Assembly (NCBI GenBank): GCA_019359045.1
Contig: JAHHIA010000021.1
Location: 1 to 60,247, forward strand
DNA: 60,247 nucleotides
From: Scytolyngbya sp. HA4215-MV1
Lineage (GTDB): Bacteria; Cyanobacteriota; Cyanobacteriia; Leptolyngbyales; Leptolyngbyaceae
Direction of reading: 5' to 3'
Shown here: positions 44,114 through 53,500 of the stretch, in pieces
How the letters are laid out: each line of letters opens with the position of its first letter
How positions within the stretch are numbered: the stretch's first letter is position 1
Made by a program: the position numbers and the translations under genes
Notes under the pieces: model-generated
Databases searched by the model: none
Told to the model about the DNA's origin: nothing
The model's input: the letters and a program-made list of their open reading frames with translations, nothing else

Positions 44114-47100
44114 TTAACGACAAACCCGGATTTGGGGAACAACTAAATACCACTCTTCTTTAACTTCACCTGTTACCTCATCAATATCCAAGTGTTGATA
44201 GATATGCCGTACAGTAACCTCACCGGGTTGCCATTCAAATTGGTCTGGGCGAAGCCCTTGGTTACTCAGAACTTGGTTGGCGTGTTTTGATAAAGCCCCA
44301 ATTTCTTCATCTTGCTCAGTCCAGATTGTCCAGCCATCTCCGTATCGATTACATTTCAGTTGTAAGTTGCTTCCTTCTCTTAATTTTTGAATAATGGCTT
44401 GTTTTGATTTTGTAGCTGGATATCCTAAATTGATATCGCCTTTTTGTTGATCTCCTTTTCTTTCTCCAAATGGGCTAAGGTCAGCGTAGTAAATGAAGCT
44501 GGGTAAATTAATCTGCTCTACTGATTTCTGTTTTACTTTGAGCTGCATCTCTTTTATGAATTGGTTATTGCGAGTTGAAGTTAGAACTAACTCCTCTTTA
44601 GCTCTTGTCATCGCAACGTAAAGCAATCTACGTTTTTCTTGTATATGATCTGTATTGGCAGAGAACTTATCTGTTAGTAGAATTACTTTACGAAATTCAA
44701 GTCCTTTGGCTCCATGACAGCTAGTTACTAAAACTGCCGCCTTGTCAATGGAAAGATCGGGACTTTCGTTAAATTCGTAGATAGCGGTAATAATTTCATT
44801 GGTGCTGATTTCATCAGCTAGATCTGAGCCATAGCCTCTTTCCTCATCTAAATCGATCGCAATCTTTAGGAGGGTTTTGACTGTAGGCTCATTTAATCCA
44901 TGATGTGCTTTTTCAAAGAAGCTTTCAAAGCGTTCTTTGACAGAGTGTTCGGGTGGGATAATTAAACCGGAAGCATCCTTAAGAGCGTTTAAGAGACGTT
45001 GAGTAACATGATTGCGAACTAGCTTAATTTCGCCTCCCTTTAAAGTATGAGTGGGAATGTTGGCTAATCGATCGAGCAAGGCTCTAATGTCTTTGAGTTC
45101 ATCCCATTCCCATGACAGAATTGCAATCTCGCAGGGACGTGTTCCTTCTGCAATCCATTGTTTGACCTGTGTGGTGATCCAGATGGCTTGTTCGTTTGAA
45201 GTTAAAAATTGAAGTGCTTGGACTGGCACTCCTGATTGACCAATCCGGGCTGCATCAATTTGGACTTGTTCCTGTAGGTCTCGTTTACAGCGATCGGGAT
45301 TGTTCTGAATGAGATAGTTTGAGGCTTGGATGATGGATTCAGTAGAGCGATAGTTTTCGGTTAATAGAAATCGTTTTGCCTTATACTCCGCTTGAAACTG
45401 CAAGATATATTTAGGGTTGGTTCCTCTGAATTCATAAATATTTTGGTCATCATCACCAATCACACAAAGATTGATCTGAACCGATCGCGCTTGATCTTCA
45501 GAATCACCAAACCCTGCAATGAGCTGAACCAGGCGATATTCCTGTTCTGCAACATCCTGGTATTCATCCACAAAGATGTATTCTGTGTTGCCTAACAGCC
45601 TCACTCGACGCATTTGGCTATCTTCATCAGCCAGGATACCTTCATTTCCTTTGTCCAAAAGGTTACAGGCTTCTTCGAGGAGTTTTTGGAATCTATGTTC
45701 TGTACTTTGCTGTTTCTGGGATTTGGTGTCTGATTCCTCAATGGTTCGACCCAGTAGGGACAGCGCCAGCCCATGAAAGGTATAGACTCTCAGCCGCGAT
45801 GCTGAAGTTCCCACCAAATCTTTAAGCCGTATGCGGAGTTCTCGAACGGCATTGCGGTTGTAAGCCAGTACCAGAATGCGATCGGGGTTGACTCGTTTGA
45901 CTTTGATCAGGTAGGCAATTCGATGAACGATGGCGCGTGTTTTGCCAGAGCCTGGACCCGCAATGACTGCGATCGCCGGGTCGTCTGCTTCGACAATAGC
46001 GGTTTGGGCTGGGTTGAGCGAACCCATAATCCGGTTATAGTCTTCCTGGGTAACGGGACGCTTGCAAGCGTCTGTATGGAGGTCTGGATATTTATTAGCG
46101 AATTCCTCGAAAGGGAGTTGAAAGTAATCTGCGACAAGCTGTTGGCGGGCAGCCTGATCCTCACCTAATCGACCGTATTCCACCATTAAGTGAGTGCGAC
46201 GGGCTTGCTCAGAATAGTGGTGTTGCACCTCTGGATACTTACGGTTAATGGTGGTGATATTGGCTCCTTTATGCACTCGGACTTTGAATGCCTGGCTGAA
46301 AAGGAGTAGCCCCTCCGTTAATCGTAAAATTTTCCTTTGATGTAACCAAAGAAGGGCTGTTTTTAACTGTTTTGCGTCGAGTTCTGTAGGATTTCGCTGA
46401 GCGCAGATCGTTTCCAGTAGGGTTTCAAACTCACATTCAACGATAAGGCGGGCACCGGAGGTTTTCTCTAGTTTCTGGTCAATCTCTGTATAGATTGCGT
46501 TAATCAACCGACGACAGGAGTCCTGGTGGTTCTCTAGTCTTTCGATAACTTTTGATAACGGTCCTGCATCAGCTTCAATGGGTTGAATTTGGATAATTCC
46601 TGAACTGATGTTTTTGAGTTTGAGCCAGTGTAATGTTCTCCAACTCTCAACAATGTCTAACAAAATGGATGCGCTCAGTTTTTGCTGCCCACCGGGATCG
46701 AGGCGAGTTGCTAGCCCTCGTAAGTTGACTTGTAGAATTTGGCGATCGCCTACCAGCTCTAGAAACTCTTCGAGCAACGTTTGCTCTAGCTGACACCGCC
46801 GCTCATATGCAGTTCGAGCATCCCCCGAAACGGCTTTAGTAATGACTAACGTGAGGGGAATTTGGGAGGAACAAACTCCAGCACGTCGAAGTTCACGAAT
46901 CCGTTCAGATAATTCTGTTACTGGGATTCCAGATTCATCACTCAAGCGTTCCAGGGATACTCGCTCACCATCGGTCTGGTGATGGGCTTTGATCAGATGC
47001 ATTCCATAGATTAACTTTTCAAACTGTTGTAGCTGTTCTTTGGATAAATTGCGCCCTTGAACATACGCTAGAAAAGTTTGCCAGGATTTTGTCGGGTTGG

Positions 47101-49225
47101 ACTGGCACAGATGATATTGAATTGTTGTGGAAAGGTTTTCTGCCCGTTCCATTAGTCCAAAGTTTTCTAGATGGTAAAGGGCAACCTGAATTTTGGTGTT
47201 TCGCTGATCTGCTTCAGTGGCAAAAGCTTCGTCTAAGTCACTGCTCTGATAAATCTCCTCAGCCGTTATCCAGAACCAGTCTTCAGTCACTTGCTCTGAT
47301 CGCTGTTGTAATAGTTTTCGGATACTTCGGACGGCTGTAAAGATATTTCGTAGATCAGTGGCAGTCAATTGATTGAGGCTCTTCAAGAAGAAGATGGTTT
47401 CTGCATCTTTGCCATCAAAAAGTAAGATGCAAGTTGCGGGTTCACCATCTCGTCCTGCCCGTCCTGCTTCCTGAATATAGGCTTCCAGACTACTACTGAG
47501 CGTATGGTGGATGACGGCTCTGACATCTTTGCGATTGATGCCCATGCCAAAGGCACAGGTGGCAGTAATGATGTTTAAACTGCCTTGCTTGAATTCTTGC
47601 AGAATGAGGGCTTTTTGCGCTTTGTCAATTTTTCCGTGATAGTGCTTCGCCTCCAGCCCTTCTTGTTCTAACAAAGCCGCTAACCGTTCGGCATCTTTGC
47701 GGGTGGTTGTGTAAACCAGAGCGCACCCTCCCTGGTCTAGGGCATTTCTGACGGCTTCAAAAATCGGTTTGTTTTTATCGTCGGAGGCTGGAATCACTTG
47801 ATAATCCAGGTTATTCCGACTCATATTGCTAGCTGGCATGAGTTGAGGTTTCAAGCCATGCTCAGTAAATAACTCGCAAATGTCTTGTTGAACTTTAACG
47901 GTTGCGGTTGCAGTCAGGAGCGCAAGACGAGGGAGCGATCGCCCCTGTTCGGTGTAAAGCTCTTTGATAAATTTGGGGATGTAACGGTAATCGGGGCGGA
48001 AGTCATGTCCCCATTGCGTAATACAGTGAGCTTCATCAATGACCCAGAGAACGGGCGGGCGTTCTTTCAGGAGAGTCCGGATGCTGAGGGAGCGAAGCTG
48101 TTCGGGGCTGATGTAGAGTAAGCCTTTTTGCCCGTTGCGTAATTCTTCGAGCCGTTGTGAACGCTCTGGGGGAGGCAGGTTGCTATTGATGAAGGTAGAA
48201 AAGCTCAACCCTGTGGCTTCTAAATCAGCGACTTGATCTTCCATCAAGGCTTGGAGGGGTGAGATACAGACGGTTAGCCCCCATTGCCGCCGATAATACA
48301 TCAAGGCAGGCAATTGATAGCACAGGGATTTTCCGCCACCTGTTGGCATTAAGATCAAAGGATTGTGCCCAGAAATAATTGCCCGAACGGCTTCTTCTTG
48401 GGGATGTCTAAATTTTTCAATATCAAATTCCTTGAGATAGGGCTGATAGGTAAACCCTTCATCCTCAACAGGTAGAAGGGCATCTAGCACTATTTGGAAA
48501 TCGGGGAGATGATTGAGCCAGATTGAAGGAGCTTGTTTACTGTTTGTTTGGCAGCGCTGATAATTCCAACTTAAAAGTGCAGCTAGAATTAGGCGTTTGT
48601 CAAAACTAAGCGTATGAGGTTCTAGCCACACTTCTGTGAGGTAGGAATAATTCATTCCCCAGGTTGCATCAGTGGGAAGATCTGTCCAACTGAGGGAGGA
48701 AGTGATGTCCCCTTGAAGTTCTTGAAAGAATAGCCGATACGCTCGATCGCCGGGTTCGTTGCCACAGGTTAGTAGCCAAATATAAACCTGTCGCAGGGTT
48801 TCTGGTTTCTGTAGAAGGGTTTGAAGAATGCGTTCTAGTAAGAAACGGGTTGCTCTGGCATCTTCAAGGGGATCGTTGCTGGCGTAATCGCTTAATTTGT
48901 AGTCTTTTTGCAGTTTGTGGGAGGGTTCCAGGGGAAAGGCAAGAACGGATAGTTCTAAGGTATCGAGCAGGAGCAAATCGCTGAGGTCAGACCATTGACG
49001 AATGAGATAGCGGCGATCGAAACGGCGGATGTTATGACCACAGAGCAGCCCACCTGTTTGTTGAAGATGAAGGAGCTGTTGTTGAATTTCGATCGCCCGA
49101 TCGGGTTGAACTTTGAGAGTATGGGTTGGGGATAGGAGTCCAAAGCAATGAATTTGCTCCTCAGCATTCACTTCCAAATCTAAATAACTGTAGGTATCTA
49201 AAGTACCATTCAGGTTAGAGTCCAT
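44114..49225 (-). CDS. DEDD exonuclease-RecQ-UvrD triple fusion
   Basis: 1703 aa. Residues ~10-175 form a DnaQ-like 3'-5' exonuclease (YLDLEVN, CGHNIRRFDRRYL, LDTLELSVLAFP, DPLEDARAT). Residues ~280-620 are RecQ: LMPTGGGKSLCYQLPALM (~298), WVIDEAHCITQWGHDFRPDY (~397), TCAFGMGINRKDVR, QEAGRAGRDGE. After a helical middle, residues ~1080-1560 are UvrD/PcrA: IAGPGSGKTRAI (~1092), VDEYQDV (~1222), GDDDQNIYEFRG, YVAMTRAKEEL. Two opposite types of motor and a nuclease in one chain suggest processing of stalled or foreign DNA. Single gene in the helicase island. Confidence 0.9.
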   Translation of the reverse strand: MDSNLNGTLDTYSYLDLEVNAEEQIHCFGLLSPTHTLKVQPDRAIEIQQQLLHLQQTGGLLCGHNIRRFDRRYLIRQWSDLSDLLLLDTLELSVLAFPLEPSHKLQKDYKLSDYASNDPLEDARATRFLLERILQTLLQKPETLRQVYIWLLTCGNEPGDRAYRLFFQELQGDITSSLSWTDLPTDATWGMNYSYLTEVWLEPHTLSFDKRLILAALLSWNYQRCQTNSKQAPSIWLNHLPDFQIVLDALLPVEDEGFTYQPYLKEFDIEKFRHPQEEAVRAIISGHNPLILMPTGGGKSLCYQLPALMYYRRQWGLTVCISPLQALMEDQVADLEATGLSFSTFINSNLPPPERSQRLEELRNGQKGLLYISPEQLRSLSIRTLLKERPPVLWVIDEAHCITQWGHDFRPDYRYIPKFIKELYTEQGRSLPRLALLTATATVKVQQDICELFTEHGLKPQLMPASNMSRNNLDYQVIPASDDKNKPIFEAVRNALDQGGCALVYTTTRKDAERLAALLEQEGLEAKHYHGKIDKAQKALILQEFKQGSLNIITATCAFGMGINRKDVRAVIHHTLSSSLEAYIQEAGRAGRDGEPATCILLFDGKDAETIFFLKSLNQLTATDLRNIFTAVRSIRKLLQQRSEQVTEDWFWITAEEIYQSSDLDEAFATEADQRNTKIQVALYHLENFGLMERAENLSTTIQYHLCQSNPTKSWQTFLAYVQGRNLSKEQLQQFEKLIYGMHLIKAHHQTDGERVSLERLSDESGIPVTELSERIRELRRAGVCSSQIPLTLVITKAVSGDARTAYERRCQLEQTLLEEFLELVGDRQILQVNLRGLATRLDPGGQQKLSASILLDIVESWRTLHWLKLKNISSGIIQIQPIEADAGPLSKVIERLENHQDSCRRLINAIYTEIDQKLEKTSGARLIVECEFETLLETICAQRNPTELDAKQLKTALLWLHQRKILRLTEGLLLFSQAFKVRVHKGANITTINRKYPEVQHHYSEQARRTHLMVEYGRLGEDQAARQQLVADYFQLPFEEFANKYPDLHTDACKRPVTQEDYNRIMGSLNPAQTAIVEADDPAIAVIAGPGSGKTRAIVHRIAYLIKVKRVNPDRILVLAYNRNAVRELRIRLKDLVGTSASRLRVYTFHGLALSLLGRTIEESDTKSQKQQSTEHRFQKLLEEACNLLDKGNEGILADEDSQMRRVRLLGNTEYIFVDEYQDVAEQEYRLVQLIAGFGDSEDQARSVQINLCVIGDDDQNIYEFRGTNPKYILQFQAEYKAKRFLLTENYRSTESIIQASNYLIQNNPDRCKRDLQEQVQIDAARIGQSGVPVQALQFLTSNEQAIWITTQVKQWIAEGTRPCEIAILSWEWDELKDIRALLDRLANIPTHTLKGGEIKLVRNHVTQRLLNALKDASGLIIPPEHSVKERFESFFEKAHHGLNEPTVKTLLKIAIDLDEERGYGSDLADEISTNEIITAIYEFNESPDLSIDKAAVLVTSCHGAKGLEFRKVILLTDKFSANTDHIQEKRRLLYVAMTRAKEELVLTSTRNNQFIKEMQLKVKQKSVEQINLPSFIYYADLSPFGERKGDQQKGDINLGYPATKSKQAIIQKLREGSNLQLKCNRYGDGWTIWTEQDEEIGALSKHANQVLSNQGLRPDQFEWQPGEVTVRHIYQHLDIDEVTGEVKEEWYLVVPQIRVCR

Positions 49226-49298
49226 AGCTTTAGCTTTTTCTCTCAGTCTGCATAATTTTGCAGTCTCTGTTCGACGATCGCTCGATATTTAGTTCTAC

Positions 49299-49463
49299 TC
49301 ATGGTATTAACTCGCTGAGTACCAAAATTCGCAGTTCACCAACGCGCTTTAGGGCTGTGTCATTGGTCAAAAATGCCTGACAACCTGTGACCCTCGCCGT
49401 TGCTATTTGTAGGGCATCGGGGAGTTTTAGGTTGTACTGCACCCGTAGTTCTGCATTATGCTC
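49299..49463 (-). pseudogene. 5'-truncated PIN-domain toxin remnant
   Basis: The minus strand reads QYNLKLPDALQIATARVTGC then QAFLTNDTALKRVGELRILV, ending in TGA at 49299-49301. This is the last third of a VapC-type PIN RNase (the LPDALQIATA and FLTND elements). The N-terminal half, including the first catalytic acid, is missing and no start is in place. It begins within the stop of the antitoxin-like gene, so a deletion removed the front of the toxin. Confidence 0.7.
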
Positions 49464-49701
49464 TCAACGACTGTTCTCGATCGTCCCATTCATCGCGCTG
49501 ATGGTTGACCCAGGCTTGGGCATCTTCGCCACCCAGTAAATTAGGGGCAATTCCTTCCAGATCTTGCCAGGATCGGCTGGGTTTGGATGTAATCACGGCA
49601 CGGGTTTGGAGTTGGGTTATTAAGTGTCCCATCACCTGCATTTGTTCTTCTGGGGTTAGTTGGTCAACCTGATTTAGGATTTGCTGAAGTAATGAACTCA
49701 T
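49456..49701 (-). CDS. Small antitoxin-like protein
   Basis: 81 aa from ATG 49701, chosen because GGAGG lies just upstream and the N-terminal extension to 49791 is not protein-like. It starts MSSLLQQILNQVDQLTPEEQ, a pattern common in cyanobacterial antitoxin-like proteins that pair with PIN toxins, and ends ...WDDREQSLRA. The adjacent toxin is a truncated remnant, so this antitoxin is now an orphan. Confidence 0.65.
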   Translation of the reverse strand: MSSLLQQILNQVDQLTPEEQMQVMGHLITQLQTRAVITSKPSRSWQDLEGIAPNLLGGEDAQAWVNHQRDEWDDREQSLRA

Positions 49702-49830
49702 AGTCCTCCGAGGGTGCGATCGCATCAATGGGTAATTATAGTTTGCGCTCAAAGAATGCCCAGGCGGTGCGGTAGTCGCCCAACCGATCACTCTTTTCTA
49801 AGGAAGTTGGATAGCGATCGCGATTGAGCT

Positions 49831-50169
49831 TTAAGACACGGCATATTCAGTGAGTTTGCGGCGCTCTGGAGACTTGAAGGCAAGAACAATATGATCTTTG
49901 GGAATGCCTGCGGATTCTAGCTCGTAAGCGATGCCGTCTTCAGTACCGTCGTGTTGAATCCAGACTTTATTGTCAATGATATCCAGGTGGAGGAAGGGAC
50001 CATAGATGCGTTTTTGCTTCTGCCAACCTGTTTCCAGGAGCAAATAATGGTCCTTCTCGCGATCGAAGATAAGCTCTTGTTGAATACCTTCTTCTCCGCT
50101 TATGTAGTTAGCGTATTCTTGCAGAATGGTTTCGATAATCTGGCGGTATTGAGCTTTTAAGGAATCCAT
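49831..50169 (-). CDS. xisI: XisI family protein
   Basis: 112 aa. The opening MDSLKAQYRQIIETILQEYA and VWIQHDGTEDGIAYELESAG followed by IPKDHIVLAFK are hallmarks of XisI, one of the factors linked to excision of the fdxN element in heterocystous cyanobacteria. XisH/XisI pairs are scattered widely in cyanobacterial genomes and behave like a two-gene mobile module. It overlaps xisH by 13 bp and is the last gene of the long methyltransferase operon. Confidence 0.92.
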   Translation of the reverse strand: MDSLKAQYRQIIETILQEYANYISGEEGIQQELIFDREKDHYLLLETGWQKQKRIYGPFLHLDIIDNKVWIQHDGTEDGIAYELESAGIPKDHIVLAFKSPERRKLTEYAVS

Positions 50170-50573
50170 TGAATAATTTCCTCCTGTTCAGGGTTAAAGG
50201 TTATTAAACGAATCACACTGTTTTGAAGAAGAATTTCGCCGATTTCCTCTTCAAAAACCGATTGATAAACGGCATCGCTGACAGCGAGATAGAGCTTACG
50301 CTCTGGATCGTAGCGTGCGAGTACCTGGGTGTACAAAACGAACTGACCTACGGCATCTTCCAGATCTTTGATGTCTGATGCACGGGTAAAGCTCTTAATT
50401 TCAACTGCAATTTGCTCTGTACCCCGTTCGGCAGCAATCAAGCGTTCTGCGCCTAGGTCGATGTACAGCTTCTTACGAGTCAGACGGAGTGTCAGAGGAT
50501 CGTGGGTGATCGTCCAGCCGTCTTTGATTAGGGCAGTTTTAACGGTGTCGTGGTAGATGTCTTTGGCTGGCAT
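50157..50573 (-). CDS. xisH: XisH family protein (PD-(D/E)XK-fold)
   Basis: 138 aa. MPAKDIYHDTVKTALIKDGW, then IDLGAERLIAAERG, IAVEIKSF and LEDAVGQFVLY follow XisH closely; the E and K of the nuclease-like core (EIKSF) are present. Its start lies 3 bases after the stop of the methyltransferase, so it is co-transcribed. It pairs with xisI. The role in this operon is unknown; it could be a separate module that inserted there. Confidence 0.93.
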   Translation of the reverse strand: MPAKDIYHDTVKTALIKDGWTITHDPLTLRLTRKKLYIDLGAERLIAAERGTEQIAVEIKSFTRASDIKDLEDAVGQFVLYTQVLARYDPERKLYLAVSDAVYQSVFEEEIGEILLQNSVIRLITFNPEQEEIIQWIP

Positions 50574-50576
50574 TAG

Positions 50577-53500
50577 TTAGCCTCCCAGGGCGGCAAAATG
50601 TGCCCAGGCGGTGCGGTAGTCACTCACCCGATCGCACTTCTCAAAGGGAGCCTGATAAACGATCGTGCGCTGAATGGGACCACCGGGTTGGGTGTCGTCG
50701 GTGATGGTGACTTCGACGGTGCCTTCGGTCATGTCTTTTACATCTTCCCAGCCGATGATGTTTTGTTTGGCGTTGCCTTTGCGGGGTAGCCCGACACCGA
50801 CGAGTCCTTTGCTGGTAGTGAAGACGATGCGCCCGTTTTGGTCGTAGTAGGTTTCGCGTTCGTATTGCTGCATGACGGGGAACTGAACGCGATAGATGGT
50901 GATGAGTTCGTCGAGGGTTAGCCCCAGTGCCATTGCGGCGAGTACGTCAATTTCGACGAGGGCTTGTCGGCGGGCGTAGTCGGTGCGGAGGGCACAGTTG
51001 CGCTGCCATTGGGGGGTAAGGTTGCGGAAGAAGTGGGGGTCGAGTCGTGGATCGTTGGGTTTGCTCCAGGTGTCTTGTTGGAAGGTGGGGTTCCAGCAGT
51101 CTGACCAGAGAGTGGCGTAATGGTTGGTGAGACAGTTGAGGTTGAGGGTGCGGAGGCGGAGCGATGAACTGGTATTTGCAATAGGCAGTAATCTCAGAGT
51201 CGTTTCATATAAATCTCCCATTCCCGTTGATTTTATGTAGAAGTCATAAGCAATCGAACTACAAAGGGAACTGAAATCGACCAAATCATTCTGATTCTCG
51301 AATGCAATAGAAAGCACAGGATGTATGTGTGTTAATTCAGGAGGAGCAATTATTGGGATGAGAGTACGTTCACCTGATTGGCTTAAGCGCCGCCGACAAA
51401 CCAAACGATAAAAATCAGAAACTGCTTTATTTTCTCCCCAATTAGTTTTTGGAAGTCGTTCATAGTAATTATCAGCACTACAAATGGGCGTATAGTTAGT
51501 TCGAGGTATATAGTTGTCAGGTAGATAGGTTAAGTCGATATTGTCGTAATCACTGTTCAATTCACAATTTTGTCTTGGGGTTTTATTGAATGGGTTGGCA
51601 ACAAAAAAATGTGGACCTGACAATATAAGTCCTGACATAAATTCTGGGAATAGCGCTTGTCGCGCTATGGTTAGACTTTTCTGCGCTCCTGTCTCGTGCC
51701 AACAAGTGGTAGGAGTATTAAAATAAAGTACTTCTGATAAGTATCTATTTTGACTTATAAACCTATTTAATGCTTGGACTAATGGCTGTGCATGAGCATT
51801 AGGTAACCTTGCCTGGATCGCTGATACTTCATTTCCATCATACAACTTGGCAAAGATTGATAATGACTTAATATCTATTTTGATTGCACGATGAGGATGT
51901 CCCTTAGTTTCCCATTCACCATCGGAGGTCTTAATTCCAGGAATTGAGGAATTTACATCTACTATAGAATCGTTAAGACATTCAAGTATTGTTTTCGGAT
52001 TGCAGAGATTGGCGACATAGGTAAACTCGATTTTATCCTCATATTGCCTAGTATTTTTTCTGTATATATTAATTCCAAACCTCATGCTATGGTGAACACC
52101 TTCAAACAGATTTAATTCATTAGAGAATTGAAGATGAAGTATTAAGTAACGATATAAAGCTTCTCTCAAAATACCTGCTTTTGGTTCTTCGTAAACTCCT
52201 TGAGGATGCAAAAGGCCAGAACATCCTGATTCTTTGCCAAACATCCAGACTTGTGGAAGAAAGCACTTAAATAAGTTGTTCTGCATACCTCTTAGAAGTG
52301 GGTAATTTTGCAGCGCATTTAGGAAGTTTTGTGTTCCGTCAGATTCTTCAAACTCATTTAGATAGGCAATTCTTAAACCAGGATAGAGATCAAATAAATC
52401 TTCTCGTATTTCCGATAATTTATTTGCTGATAGCTTACGTAATTCTACTAGTGGATTGTAATCTCCCAAAATTTCTCCTTCTTGCCATTCCACTTTCACC
52501 CAAGGTGGATTTCCCACCATCAAATCAAACCCACCTTGCTGCAAGAAAATATCAGCAAACTCCAACTCCCAATGAAAAAACCGATACTGTTCCGCAATCT
52601 GTTCTACCAATTGCAAACGTGGATAAAACAGCTTCAGCTTCTTCAAATCCACATAACCCCAGGTGCTTAAAAACAGCGTGCCCTGAGTCTGCTCCTGGGT
52701 TTCTGGGAAAAGCTGCATCTGCTGTTCCGCTGGAGCCAACATCTCCGTTTCACCCAAAATTGCCCCGATCTCCTGCAAAAACTCCTCACGACTGGGCAAC
52801 TGGTCGGCATCGGCAATCCGCCAAAACCACAAAGCGCACCAATAATCCATCACCAGCTTCAACCGTCGATGGGCACTGGCATTGGCAATCCCTTCCGACA
52901 GCTTCTCTTGCAGATAGATTTTGTCTTTTTGTTCGAGGGGGGTGCGTTGAAGACCCTCACCCCCCTGCCCCCCTCTCCCTAGGGGAGAGGGGGGTTCTGA
53001 TCTGGCTCCCCCTTCTCCCTGGGGAGAAGGGGGTTGGGGGGATGAGGGAAGATGGGTAGCAATTTTGTTGAGGGCTTGTTCGATGTTTTCGAGAATTTCA
53101 TCGTTTGTCAGGCGGAGGACAGTTAAGCCTTGAGCGTTTGCCCATTCATCTCGAATTTGATCGCGATCGTGTTGACTACGGTGAATTCCGCCATCCACTT
53201 CAATGATGAGTTTGGCTTCATGGCAGTAGAAATCAGCAATGATCTGTCCAATGTTGTGCTGCCTGCGAAACTTGGCGTTTAACAACTGGCGATCGCGTAA
53301 ACATTCCCATAAAACCGTTTCTGCTGGAGTTTGCTGCTTTCTCAGTTCTCGCGCTTTCTCCAAAAGACTTCTAGGAATGGTACGCTCTCGTCCTACCAGC
53401 TTTGAAAGCTCCCCATCTTGAAGCCCCTCTCCCTCAGGGAGAGGGGTTTGGGGTGAGGGTCTATCTTGCCCCCACACCGTTAACGGATCAGTCGTGCGAT

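Larger units (their letters stand above)
52954..53459 (-). mobile_element. DUF559 endonuclease cassette flanked by palindromic repeats
   Basis: A complete DUF559 (Vsr/PD-(D/E)XK-like) domain is coded between repeats A and B within the methyltransferase frame. It begins LLEKARELRKQQTPAETVLW and carries GQIIADFYCHEAKLIIEVDG then GIHRSQHDRDQIRDE. Flanking methyltransferase residues (WGQDR on one side, TPLEQKDKIYLQEKL on the other) look like one continuous region in the family, so ~506 bp seem inserted in frame. The cassette may be a mobile endonuclease-repeat unit; mobility is inference. Confidence 0.62.
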
